Shown: in pieces, positions 53,419 through 63,100 of the stretch
Position numbering within the stretch: the stretch's first letter is position 1
Layout of the letters: every line of letters starts with the position of its first letter
DNA from: Bacteroidales bacterium
Lineage (GTDB): Bacteria > Bacteroidota > Bacteroidia > Bacteroidales > UBA4417
Assembly (NCBI GenBank): GCA_030654075.1
Contig: JAURYB010000027.1
Location: forward strand, 27,671 to 91,670
Direction: 5' to 3'
Length of the DNA: 64,000 bases
Program-made: the position numbers and the translations under genes
The notes under the pieces: generated by a model
Told to the model about the DNA's origin: nothing
Databases searched by the model: none
The model's input: only the letters and a program-made list of their open reading frames with translations

Positions 53419-54093
53419 ATGGATCTATCAAATAATACTATCTATCTGCGGTACCCCGAAGCACAGTTGCAATACATTGTAAGAGAACCCGCACTTGAAA
53501 CGGCTAATCCGCCCGTTCTGTTTTTGCTGCATGGAACAGGAAGCAATGAGCAGGACCTGTTTACGTTTGCCGAACATTTGCCAGGCAAATTCCTGGTAAT
53601 ATCCGTAAGAGCGCCTTTTACACTCGGTCCGGACAGTTATACCTGGTACCATGTGGATTTAACATCCGGAACGCAAGTGATTAATAGAAAGCAGGCAGAC
53701 AAAAGCAGGAATGCTCTTCTTCAGTTTATCACCCAGATGCAGCAGCACTATCAGTTCGACAGTAAACAAATTTACCTGTGTGGTTTCAGCCAGGGAGCCA
53801 TACTGGCATACAGCCTGGGGCTTACAAGGCCTGATTTTTTCAAAGGCATTGCTATATTGAGCGGCCGGTTGCTGGATGAAACAAAGTCGTTTGTTGCTTC
53901 CGCTGAAAAACTGAAAGCACTTGATGTTTTTATTTCTCATGGAACCGAAGATGAAGTTTTACCTGTTCATTACGCCCGCGAGGGTCTTGAATATTTAAAA
54001 ACAAGAAATATCAATCCAACCTACAAGGAATATCCCGGAGGACATGGAATAAGTGATGATATGTTTGATGACCTGGTAGAGTGGTTAAGTTAA
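53419..54093 (+). CDS. Alpha/beta-hydrolase carboxylesterase (phospholipase/carboxylesterase family)
   Basis: 224 residues. Oxyanion motif FLLHGTGSNEQDL near 31-43, nucleophile elbow GFSQG near 118-122 and the catalytic His in PGGHGIS near 212. Acid likely Asp in THGTEDEVLP-type region (FISHGTEDEVLPVHYA). Members hydrolyse carboxylic esters or act as acyl-protein thioesterases. It is transcribed away from the aryl polyene cluster and has a terminator behind it, so a link to the cluster is not supported. Confidence 0.88.
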   Translation: MDLSNNTIYLRYPEAQLQYIVREPALETANPPVLFLLHGTGSNEQDLFTFAEHLPGKFLVISVRAPFTLGPDSYTWYHVDLTSGTQVINRKQADKSRNALLQFITQMQQHYQFDSKQIYLCGFSQGAILAYSLGLTRPDFFKGIAILSGRLLDETKSFVASAEKLKALDVFISHGTEDEVLPVHYAREGLEYLKTRNINPTYKEYPGGHGISDDMFDDLVEWLS

Positions 54094-54122
54094 GGTCTAA
54101 TATTCATTTAAAAAAAAGCAAG

Positions 54123-54155
54123 AACGCTGTATACCTATAAAATACAGCGTTTTTA
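54123..54155 (+). terminator. Intrinsic terminator after the carboxylesterase gene
   Basis: AACGCTGTAT at 54123-54132 pairs perfectly with ATACAGCGTT at 54142-54151, loop 9 nt, followed by T-rich sequence. It lies 30 bases after the stop. Confidence 0.8.
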
Positions 54156-54194
54156 ACGATTTTTTTTGCCGGCGCTCTTATATTCAAGAGCTGT

Positions 54195-54346
54195 GAGTTC
54201 AAATTGAATATCTGGATTTTAAAACCAGGTTCCCGGAAATTTTTGAAGCGGTGAAACTAATCCGGCCTAATTACGGACTGAAGCAAAGCATTTCAGCACA
54301 GGGGCTTTTTTTATACCGATTTTTGCTGGTGCTAATTAGTCACTTC
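54195..54346. repeat. ~150-bp direct repeat, copy A
   Basis: Between the carboxylesterase terminator and the Asp-box gene. Shared blocks with copy B (57264-57420) include AATCCGGCC or close to it, AATTACGGACTGAA, GGTTC.CGGAAA and GGGGCTTT, in the same order and spacing. Neither copy codes for anything. The rest of this 347-base gap holds no gene I can support. Confidence 0.65.
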
Positions 54347-54440
54347 TATTCTTGATTATTCCTACCTGCAATAAGAAATCAGGATGCGTGATCAATGTAT
54401 GCTTATGAAATTAGAACAAGCACAAAACGGGTGCTGCACA

Positions 54441-56576
54441 TTATCTTTGAATTATAAGTTTTTGCTTTTCCAGTATTCCTTTCGACTTCATTTCAACTAT
54501 ATAAACTCCATTGCTTAAGTCTCTGGCATTTATCAGTTGTGGATTTTGTTCCAATGGTATAGATTTGATTAAAGCACCCTTAATATTGTAAATATTCAAT
54601 ATCAATTCTGTATTGTTGCTAATGTTTGTTTTCACAGTAAAATAGTCATTAACAGGGTTAGGATAGATATTAAAGTTCAATGTATTGCTTAAAGGTTCAT
54701 TAATGTTGGTTATTTCTGATAATGGACGCGACCAAACCCCACGACCAATGGTTCCTGCAAAAATACTGGTACTGTTTACGGCAATGGTTTTCACATCAAT
54801 GGCATCAGGTAAGCCATTGTTAATTCCCGTCCAGCTGCTTCCGGAATTAGTTGATAGAAATATACCATCGTCGTAAGATGTTGCAAAAATGTCAGATCCG
54901 CTTATGCATAAAGAACGGATATGCAAATCAGTCAACCCTTCATTAACCGGACTCCATGATGAACCATTATTGGATGATAAAAACACCCCACCACCATATG
55001 TTCCCGCAAAAATAGTTGTTTCACTTACAGCTAACGATTTGACATACCAATTTGTTAAACCATTATTAACAGCATTCCACGATGAGCCATTATTGGTCGA
55101 CAAATAAACACCATTATTATAATCAATCCCGGCAAAAATATTTGTTCCGATTACGGCTAATGCAATAACATTTGATCTGTAAGGCAAGCCAGTATGTACA
55201 GGTGTCCAGTTTCCACCATTATTGGCAGATAGAAATACACCTTCATTATTGGGACTCCAGCCATTGATTGATGTTCCAGCAAAAATATTTGTTCCGCTTA
55301 CGGCTAAAGAAAGTACGTTTCTATTTGTTAAACCTGTATTCCTGACAGACCAGCTTTCTCCGTAATTCGTTGATAAAAATACTCCGCCACTATCATTTGA
55401 AGCAAAAATGTTTGTTCCTGTTTTAACAATTGATGACCATAAAAAATCGCTTGATGGAAGACCATTGTTCCTGGTATCCCAATTCAGACCATTATCGGAA
55501 GATAAAAACACACCACTGCCACCATAAGTCCCGGCAAAAATGTTTGTGCCATCAGTGTTGAATGTACTAATATATGTATTTGTCAGGCCACCATTTGCTG
55601 CAGTCCAGTCAGAGCCCATGTTGGTTGATAAAAAAACGCCTCTATTACGATTTGTTCCTGCAAATATGTTAGAACCACTTATGGCTAATGCTTTGATATC
55701 TGGAGTCGGCAAGCCATTATTAACGCCGGTCCACGAAAACGAGTCGTCGTCGGAGCGAAACACACCTTTGTTTGTCCCTGCAAAAACAGTATCTCCACTA
55801 ACTGCTATTGAGAAAACAACAGTACTTATAAGGTCATTATTTATTGCATTCCACGAAGTGCCGTTGTCAGTCGACAAGTACAAACTGTTACCACTTAAAT
55901 AATCAACCATTGTCCCAGCATAAATATTTTTATCACTAACCACTATTGCATTAACTTCAGCCACATTCGATAATCCATTATTGACTGCAGACCAATTGCT
56001 TCCATTATTGGTTGATAAAAATATGCCTCCACCAACTGTACCTGCAAAAATATTTGAGCCACTCACAGCCAACGATCTGACATTTGCATAAGCCAAACCA
56101 TTATTAATGGCAGTCCATGTAGTTGCGTTGTCAGTAGATAAAAATATTCCATCGTCTGTTCCGGCATAAATATTTGAGCCACTTATGGCTATTGAAAAAA
56201 CATTGGTAGTAGTCAGACCCTCATTTACAGCATTCCAGGTCAATCCGTTATCCGTTGATAAAAAGATTCCGCTACCGGTACCATTGTCAATAGCTGTACC
56301 TGCAAATATGTTAGTTCCGCTTATTGCTATTGTTTTAATTTCAGCAGCATTTGGCAAACCATTATCTATAACCGTCCAGCTACTTCCGTTATTTGTTGAT
56401 AAAAATACACCACTGCCAGCTCCATAGTTGCCGGCTGTTCCGGCAAAAATGTTTGTTCCGCTAATGGTTATACAATTTACGTTACCGCCATCAGGTCCTT
56501 TGGTTTGCAACCATTGCGCATTTGTATTACATATAGTAACTACTAAAACTGATAAAATAATTGCGAGTTTTTTCAT
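54441..56576 (-). CDS. Secreted Asp-box repeat protein with T9SS sorting domain
   Basis: 711 residues. Signal peptide (MKKLAIILSVLVVTICNTNA), then about 14 repeats of ~42 residues with the pattern SGTNIFAGT...GVFLSTNNGSSWT..NNGL. The STDNGxxW-type element is the Asp-box (BNR) beta-hairpin seen in sialidase-type beta-propellers, so the repeats most likely build one or two propellers. The C-terminal ~80 residues are a T9SS sorting domain (FNIYPNPVNDYFTVKT, LNIYNIKGALIKSI, LSNGVYIVEMK). Repeats are highly alike, consistent with recent internal expansion. No catalytic residue identified; surface adhesion or scaffolding is more likely than sialidase activity. Flanked by copies A and B of a ~150-bp repeat. 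Confidence 0.88.
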   Translation of the reverse strand: MKKLAIILSVLVVTICNTNAQWLQTKGPDGGNVNCITISGTNIFAGTAGNYGAGSGVFLSTNNGSSWTVIDNGLPNAAEIKTIAISGTNIFAGTAIDNGTGSGIFLSTDNGLTWNAVNEGLTTTNVFSIAISGSNIYAGTDDGIFLSTDNATTWTAINNGLAYANVRSLAVSGSNIFAGTVGGGIFLSTNNGSNWSAVNNGLSNVAEVNAIVVSDKNIYAGTMVDYLSGNSLYLSTDNGTSWNAINNDLISTVVFSIAVSGDTVFAGTNKGVFRSDDDSFSWTGVNNGLPTPDIKALAISGSNIFAGTNRNRGVFLSTNMGSDWTAANGGLTNTYISTFNTDGTNIFAGTYGGSGVFLSSDNGLNWDTRNNGLPSSDFLWSSIVKTGTNIFASNDSGGVFLSTNYGESWSVRNTGLTNRNVLSLAVSGTNIFAGTSINGWSPNNEGVFLSANNGGNWTPVHTGLPYRSNVIALAVIGTNIFAGIDYNNGVYLSTNNGSSWNAVNNGLTNWYVKSLAVSETTIFAGTYGGGVFLSSNNGSSWSPVNEGLTDLHIRSLCISGSDIFATSYDDGIFLSTNSGSSWTGINNGLPDAIDVKTIAVNSTSIFAGTIGRGVWSRPLSEITNINEPLSNTLNFNIYPNPVNDYFTVKTNISNNTELILNIYNIKGALIKSIPLEQNPQLINARDLSNGVYIVEMKSKGILEKQKLIIQR

Positions 56577-56774
56577 CTCATTTTTTCAGTGTTTATCGTG
56601 CTGAAACCGCACTTTTTAGTGTTGTTTATTTATGTTATACTGTATTTCTCCAGGAACTGAAACCATCCCTCATGACAATAAAAATAAGCTAACTCAAACC
56701 GGATTCACATCGCGACCATATAGATATATTAAACATTAAAATTAATAAAAAACTAAGCAGTTAAATTAAAATAG

Positions 56775-57052
56775 TTGTAACTAATCAGTCTGCTTTAAAG
56801 CTATTTTAGCCACAGATTTATGGTGAGCCAGCCGAACCATTACGCAGATTACACAGATTTTAAACTGCTTTCAGCAGTTTTTTTTAATGAAATTCGAAAA
56901 TGGAAATCAATATTTGTCTGTGAAACTTAGCGAACTTAGCGAAGCGATCTCATGAGCGAAGCGAATAACAAAGCGATCTCACCGAAGGTAATCTGTGAAA
57001 TCTGTGGCATACAGTTGTTTGTCAGAGTTTTAATTGAACTGATTAGTTACAA
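56775..57052. mobile_element. MITE-like element, copy 2 (278 bp)
   Basis: Terminal inverted repeats TTGTAACTAATCAGT (56775-56789) and ACTGATTAGTTACAA (57038-57052) are perfect over 15 bases. Flanking 4-bp direct repeat ATAG at 56771-56774 and 57053-57056. Interior is similar to the reverse complement of copy 1, with an extra stretch of ~85 bases containing short GCGAAGCGATCTCA-type repeats. No transposase is encoded, so movement would need one in trans. Confidence 0.82.
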
Positions 57053-57263
57053 ATAGTTAAACACTTATTAAAACGTCATTCATATTTTGAAATAATTAAG
57101 GAAAAACCCGGCTACTTCTCACCATCAGGCCCCGGGTAGTAGCCAACAGATTGCCTGATCTATCACAAAACGTATGACTGATTTCATGATATTTTTACAT
57201 TTACCGATAAAGTATATATTTAATTGTCAATACTCTGTAAGCACGCGTGTATTTCACATCACT

Positions 57264-57420
57264 GAATGCTCAATTTGAATAACTGAATTTTTAAACAAGG
57301 TTCTCGGAAAGTATATAAAGTGGTGAATCGAATCCGGCCAAATTACGGACTGAACTATAGCATTCCAACAGTGGGGGGCTTTCTTATTCTGATATTTGTT
57401 AGTTCAACTTAGCCATTTCA
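57264..57420. repeat. ~150-bp direct repeat, copy B
   Basis: Downstream partner of copy A at 54195, same orientation. It lies after the MITE in the 931-base gap upstream of the Asp-box gene; that gap contains the MITE, this repeat and nothing else that I recognise as a gene. Confidence 0.65.
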
Positions 57421-57507
57421 ACAATTGATTTTTCATGCGTACATCAAAAAAAAAGACCTGGATGGAGCATGGCAACCAGAAACCAGCGGCCCTACCCAGT
57501 TTTATCC

Positions 57508-59442
57508 TCAAAAATGCTTCAGCATCAACTTCCTGAGCATATCCAGGTTTAATGGTTTCGTAATATATTCGTTGCATCCTGCCTCCTTTGCCGTCTCGGA
57601 TTCGTTAAGTTTTCCGAAGGCTGTCTGCGCAATAATAACCACATTGGAATTAAACTGCCTGATATGCCGGGTTGCCTCATAACCATCCATTTCAGGCATT
57701 TGAATATCCATCATTACCAGGTCGATATCGGGATTGGTGCGGCAGATTTCTACCGCTTCACTTCCCGTGGCTGCTTTTAAAAACACCTTGCTGAATTTCT
57801 TAAGTGTTATCGAAATCAGCATTTCCGAAGTGTCATCGTCTTCGGCGATCAGTATTTTAAGTGGTTTAATTTTAGTATAGGTTTTATGCGGCGCAATAGT
57901 ATTTCTGATGTCATTTTTGCCTTCCTGCTCATTGCTGCCGGGAAGCGTAAAATAAAATGTGCTTCCTTCTCCTTCTTCGCTCTCGGCCCATATCTCCCCA
58001 CCAAGTTTATCGATAAAATCCTTGCAAATAATTAATCCTAAACCTGTACTTGGTTCTCCTTCGGTGCCTTTTCGGTTAGTGTCTTCATTCATCCGGAAAA
58101 GCTTATCCAATATATCATTATTCATACCTATACCTGTATCTTTAACTGATACCTGTACTGAATTACCGGGAATTGTTTTTGCATCGATTTTAATTTCACC
58201 ACCCTGCGGCGTGAATTTTATCGCGTTGAAAACCAGGTTACGTATCAGGCTTTCAAACATCTGCGGGTCAGCAAAAACAAGCAGATCTCCAGGAATATCC
58301 ATATATATCCCGATTTTTTTCTTCTCGGTTGCGTCGCGGACCAACTCTATGCCAGCTTCAATCTGCTCGCGCAACAGGAATAATTCAGGCTTAAAACTAT
58401 TTAGTCCACGTTGCATACGCGACCATTCCAGAAGGTTTTCGAGCAGGTTAAAAAGCATATTAGCCGACTTTCGCATAGTGGAAGCAATGTTTTGAAGCTC
58501 TTCCACCGTAAAGGTTTCCAATTCTTCTTCCATCATTTGAGTGTAGCCGAGAAATGCGGAAAAAGGGCTGCGGAGGTCATGGGCAATAATGGAAAAGAAT
58601 TTATCTTTTTCAGCATTCAGCTTCTGAAGTTCTTCGTTTTTTTTCTGAAGTTCGAGCTCCGACTGTTTGCGCCTGGTTATATCCTGGCACTGCCCGATAT
58701 AGCCCAGGAATTCACCTGTGCTGGAATACCTGGGACTTCCGTTTTCCTGTATCCACAGGTATTCACCACTGTGATGCAGCAACCGGTACTCGGCGCTGAA
58801 TTTATCTCTAAGGTCGAATGCCTTATGATAAATATCAATGCGTTGTTGCGCGTCATCAGGATGAATATCGTTAATACAGCTATTTCCCAACTCCTGTTCG
58901 AGTGTGTGGCCGGTAAACTCGAGCCATACCCGGTTGAAATAATTGCATCGTTTATCCGTTCCTGCAGCCCATATCAATGTTTGCCCTGAATCTGCCAGGG
59001 TTCGGAAGTTCTGTTCGCTTTCGCGCAAAGCGTCTTCGGCTTGCCGTCGTGATTCTTTTTCTTTTGCTTCGTTAAGAGCACGTTCAAGGGCAGACGGAAG
59101 CCGCCCTAATTTATCCTTTAACACATAATCGACTGCGCCCTGTTTAATGATTTCAGCAGCAGTTTCCTCGCCAATCATTCCCGAAACGCAGATAAACGGA
59201 ACTTCCGGGCATATTTCGTTACTTAACTTCAGCGCTGAAAATGCATCGAAGCCGGGTAATTTGAAATCGGCTAATAGGGTATCAAATTTGGTAGTGCTGA
59301 TAGCCGTGACAAAATCGGTTTCTTTCTCGACACGGGTGATGTTCAGGGTATATCCCGCACTGAGCAACTGTTCACGAATCAGTTCGAAATCAGGGACTGA
59401 GTCCTCTAATGACAGAATAGTTAAGGGTTGGCCAGGGATCAT
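57508..59442 (-). CDS. Hybrid histidine kinase, REC-PAS-HisKA-HATPase-REC
   Basis: 644 residues from ATG 59442 (MIPGQPLTIL). The frame also has an ATG at 59472, but starting there would encode the first palindrome at 59461-59486, so 59442 is preferred. Order: receiver 1 (~8-125, LADFKLPGF phosphosite), PAS/PAC (~150-265, ending GYIGQCQDITRRK), coiled coil, HisKA with FSIIAHDLRSPFSAFLG (~290-355), HATPase with NAIKFTPQGG, DTGIGM and TGLGLIICKDF (~395-505), receiver 2 (~525-643, LVMMDIQMPEMDGYE). No membrane segments, so cytoplasmic. Likely part of a relay with the CheY-like regulator upstream. Confidence 0.92.
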   Translation of the reverse strand: MIPGQPLTILSLEDSVPDFELIREQLLSAGYTLNITRVEKETDFVTAISTTKFDTLLADFKLPGFDAFSALKLSNEICPEVPFICVSGMIGEETAAEIIKQGAVDYVLKDKLGRLPSALERALNEAKEKESRRQAEDALRESEQNFRTLADSGQTLIWAAGTDKRCNYFNRVWLEFTGHTLEQELGNSCINDIHPDDAQQRIDIYHKAFDLRDKFSAEYRLLHHSGEYLWIQENGSPRYSSTGEFLGYIGQCQDITRRKQSELELQKKNEELQKLNAEKDKFFSIIAHDLRSPFSAFLGYTQMMEEELETFTVEELQNIASTMRKSANMLFNLLENLLEWSRMQRGLNSFKPELFLLREQIEAGIELVRDATEKKKIGIYMDIPGDLLVFADPQMFESLIRNLVFNAIKFTPQGGEIKIDAKTIPGNSVQVSVKDTGIGMNNDILDKLFRMNEDTNRKGTEGEPSTGLGLIICKDFIDKLGGEIWAESEEGEGSTFYFTLPGSNEQEGKNDIRNTIAPHKTYTKIKPLKILIAEDDDTSEMLISITLKKFSKVFLKAATGSEAVEICRTNPDIDLVMMDIQMPEMDGYEATRHIRQFNSNVVIIAQTAFGKLNESETAKEAGCNEYITKPLNLDMLRKLMLKHF

Positions 59443-59460
59443 ATTTTCTGTTTTTGTTGT

Positions 59461-59486
59461 GTAGAGACGCATGCTTGCATCTCTAC
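59461..59486. repeat. Palindromic hairpin 1 (GTAGAGACGC type)
   Basis: A near-perfect 26-bp palindrome GTAGAGACGC...TGCATCTCTAC at 59461-59486. A relative occurs at 59551-59577. The sequence type (repeats of GTAGAGACGC with its complement) is a known high-copy palindrome in several bacterial groups. Here it lies in the leader of the hybrid kinase gene. Confidence 0.75.
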
Positions 59487-59499
59487 AACGTATTAAATC

Positions 59500-59526
59500 C
59501 CAAAATGAAATTACATTTCATTTTGG
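59500..59526. repeat. Perfect 12-bp hairpin between the two palindromes
   Basis: CCAAAATGAAAT at 59500-59511 is the exact inverse complement of ATTTCATTTTGG at 59515-59526 with a 3-base loop. It sits midway between palindromes 1 and 2 in the 131-base spacer between the CheY-like gene and the hybrid kinase. Could attenuate or punctuate transcription. Confidence 0.75.
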
Positions 59527-59550
59527 TCATTGTATTGGGTTTTTGCCCGG

Positions 59551-59577
59551 GTAGGGACGCAAGCATTGCGTCTCTAC
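59551..59577. repeat. Palindromic hairpin 2, overlapping a stop codon
   Basis: Palindrome of the same family as hairpin 1: GTAGGGACGC at 59551-59560 with GCGTCTCTAC at 59568-59577. Its end covers the stop codon of the CheY-like gene (TAG on the minus strand, 59574-59576), so the palindrome supplies the gene's stop. Confidence 0.75.
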
Positions 59578-60011
59578 TCCGGGGGTAATTCGTTTATCAA
59601 TGCCCAGAAAACGCCGATCTGTTTCACCGCTTCAATAAATTTGCTGAAATCCACAGGTTTAACCACGTAGGCATTTACACCCAATTCATAGCTCTTTTTC
59701 AGGTCGGGTTCTTCGCGCGATGAACTGAGCATAACTACAGGCAACATTTTTAACGCCGGGTCATTACGGATAATCGCCAGCAATTCAATGCCATCCATAC
59801 GCGGCATTTTTATATCGAGCAGCAAAACAGCCGGATTTCCATGCTTACGATGTTTGAATTTACCTTCACAGTGCAGGAATTCCAGGGCTTCAACCCCGTC
59901 ATTTACAACAACTACATGGTTGGCAAGGTTGTTTTCCGAAAGGGCTTCAAGTGTTAATTCAACATCTTTGGGGTTGTCTTCGGCAAGTAAAATTGTTCTT
60001 ATTTCAATCAT
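59574..60011 (-). CDS. CheY-like response regulator (Rcp1 type)
   Basis: 145 residues, receiver only. Acidic pair E11/D12, phosphoacceptor D66 (LLLDIKMP), conserved K118. The insertion and C-terminal extension (GVFWALINELPPE) are of the Rcp1-like type that couples to PAS- or phytochrome-like kinases. It lies between a multi-PAS kinase and a hybrid kinase on one strand, so it probably receives phosphate from the former (inference). Confidence 0.9.
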   Translation of the reverse strand: MIEIRTILLAEDNPKDVELTLEALSENNLANHVVVVNDGVEALEFLHCEGKFKHRKHGNPAVLLLDIKMPRMDGIELLAIIRNDPALKMLPVVMLSSSREEPDLKKSYELGVNAYVVKPVDFSKFIEAVKQIGVFWALINELPPE

Positions 60012-60027
60012 GGTTTTGTCTCCTTAT

Positions 60028-60066
60028 TTTTTGGAATTGAAAAATAAAAACGGTTCTTTTATCGAA
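60028..60066 (-). other. Remnant of a kinase 3' end in the spacer
   Basis: Between the regulator and the multi-PAS kinase, bases on the minus strand resemble the C-terminus of that kinase: 22 consecutive bases are shared with the kinase end around 60134-60156 (the FYFSIPK codons), and flanking codons read A-D-S-I-K like the kinase's A-E-S-G. No open frame remains. Probably a relic of recombination at the end of the gene. Confidence 0.4.
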
Positions 60067-60106
60067 TCCGCACTTACTCATTGATTATTTAGTGTTAAAT
60101 GTTATT

Positions 60107-63100
60107 TTATTTTTTTACTTCCTGCTTTGCCTGTTTTGGAATTGAAAAATAAAAAACTGCTCCTTTATTTAACCCGGATTCGGCCCATGTACGTCCGCCA
60201 TGTTTCAGGATAATACGGCGAACGTTGGCCAGGCCAATACCAGTACCTTCAAATTCGCTTGAAGGATGCAAGCGTTGAAACACGCCAAACAGTTTATGTG
60301 CGTACTGCATGTCAAAACCAACCCCGTTATCGCGCACAAAGAAAACGAATTCAAGGTTTTCATCTGTAAAACCAATTTCGATATGTGGTTTTGGCTGTGT
60401 AGCGCTAAACTTCACTGCGTTGTTTACCAGGTTGAACCATACTAAGCGTAACAGGGGGAAATCGCCGTAAATGGCGGGCAGATGCGCGATAGTCCATTTG
60501 ATATCGTGGCTTTTGGTATCGTGATGTATAAGTTGCATTGCATCCCGCAGCACTATATTCATATCCAGTTCAGCCTGCTGCATTTCCTGGCGCCCGGTGC
60601 GCGAAAACTGAAGTAAATCATCAATAAGCATCCCCATCTGGTGAGCCGAATCAGAAATGGTTTCCAGGTAGTGCTTTTCCTTTTCGGGAAGGGTAACGCC
60701 TAAGCTTTTGTTTAACAAGTCTACGAAACCGCTGATATGCCGCAAAGGCGCACGTAAGTCGTGCGAAACAGAGTAGCTGAACGCTTCCATTTCGTTTTTG
60801 GAGGCTTCGAGTTGGGCGGTACGGTTCAGTACCCGCTCTTCCAGTTCGGTTGCATAGCGTCTGGTTTCTTCAAGCAAACGAGCCTGCTCAATAGCAATAC
60901 TGATTTCTCCGGCTACCTCGCCGGCAATTTCCAGGTCTTCGGCTGTAAATTTCCGGGGACCTTCCCATCCAATATTCAATGCTCCGTACAATCCTTTGGC
61001 CGAATTAAGCGCCACATTTATTGATGATTGTATGCCTTCATCAATCAGGATCTGTGTTATGGATGAAGGCTGTTTAAGTTCTTTCAGGTCCTCAATTATT
61101 TCCATCTTGTTTTGATGAAGCAGGTTAAGATCCCCATACAAATCCTCGGAGAGGATTTTTTCTGCCTGTACAATGGTATCCACGTCAATGGCAGCAGCAA
61201 ACACTTTCACTTCTTTCCGTTCAAAGTTAAAAATCCCGACGCTCGTACGCTTGCATTTCAGCATATTGAGAATATACTGCATGGTTGTCTGAACAATAGA
61301 TTCGGGCGAATCGACGGCCTGCAGAATGGCCTGGTCAACCTGGTGAAGGGTTTGCAAACGCTTTGTGAGTCGCTGCAGGGATTCCTCACCTCGTATACGT
61401 TCGCTAATATCAATAAAAATACCTTCAATACGCAGCGGTTGGTTTTCGGAATCTTTAACCAGGTGTGAGCTAAGCAGTACCGATATAATTTCCCCTGTTT
61501 TCTTTTTAGCTTTTATCTGGTAATTTGATATTATCCCATTGGCTGATAATTGATCCTGGTATTCTTTTCGTTCACCGGGATGAAACCAGAAATCAGGTAA
61601 ATGAAAACCTCTCAGATCCTCTGCTATATCGAATCCCAGTATCCTACAGAAAGCCTGGTTATGCTCCAGCAACACACCATCGAAGGTAACGCTGTAATAT
61701 CCTTCGTCGAGGAAAGTTACCGTATCGCGAAACTTCTGTTCACTTTCGCGAAGGGCTTCTTCCGCCCGCTTGCGTTCGGTAATATCAATAACCGCCGACT
61801 GGAATCCAATAAGGTTGCCATTTATATCTTTTAATGATGTAGCCACACCGTGGGCATTAAATGGTGTGCCGTTCTTTCTTTTTGCTATATAATCACCTTC
61901 CCATTCACCTTGCTCATTAAGTGCTGTAATAATGGCAACAGCATTGCCGGGATCGTGGATGAAATGCACTATTGGTTTACCTAAAACCTCATTTTTCTCA
62001 GGATATCCCCATATCCTGAGAAACGCGTCATTGGCTTCGGTAATATTTCCATTGAGGTCGGCAATGCTGTTGGCAGCCAGAGATGCATCGAATACAAGAT
62101 TTTTCAAACGAAGCGCTTCTTCTGCCTTTTTTCTTTCGGTGATTTCGATAAAACTGATCAGTATTTCAAGTAGTTTACCATGCGGGTCGAAAACAGGAAA
62201 GCCATTTACCGTGAGCCAAACAATATCGTTGACATGCGGACGGATGACGCCCAGTATTTCATTGCCGAAAGGCATACGGGTTGCAGCCACCTGGTTTACC
62301 GGGTATTCCTCAACAGGTAAAGGGACTTTGTTTTCGTTTACAAATTTCCATTCAGGATCAACAGCCATTTTCCCCTTCATCTGCTCTTCGCTCAGGCCCA
62401 ATAACTCCGAAGCCCTGCGGTTATTCATAAGTATGGATGTGTCGGGGGTATGAACCACAATACCTGCATCGAGGTTCGTTAATAAACTGCGGTACCTTTC
62501 CTCACTTTTCTGAAGTGCTTCCTGCGACAGTTTACTTTCGGTTATGTCGCGAGCTGTTGATAAAGCGCCGGCTACATCTCCGTTTTCATCTTTCAAAACC
62601 CGGCACCACCAGGCGAGTAAGCGTTTTTCACCATCCTTACGCCTTTGCCAGCTTTCGATATAAACAATATTTTCGTCACCTTTAAAAAGAGGCTGCACCA
62701 GGTCGTATGTTTCCTGTTCGCCTTCGAAATAATAGCTGGCATCTTTCCCGATAATGTCGTCGCCAAAAAACTCCTCTCCTGCGCGGTTTGCCCAGGTGTA
62801 TTTCACTGCATTATTCACTTCCACAATAATATCAGGCACGGCAGACAGGATGGCTTCCTGGCGCAAATTCAGGGCATTTAAATTTTCTTCTGCCTTTTTC
62901 CGTTCGGTGATATTCTGAAATGCTCCTTGAATTTTATAGATATTTCCATTCTCATCGCGAACAGCTTCTCCTATCGACTGTATCCAAACCCGCTTTCCTT
63001 TCATCGTGATAATCTGCAATTCTTCATTATAAGGAATTCCTTTTCCCGCGCAGTCGGCAAAAACACTTGAAATCCTTTCGCGGAATTCAGGCGCGTAAAA

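Noticed and set aside
54441..56576. Sialidase annotation from Asp-boxes
   Set aside because: Asp-boxes are structural; the RIP motif and catalytic Arg/Glu/Tyr set of sialidases are not visible.
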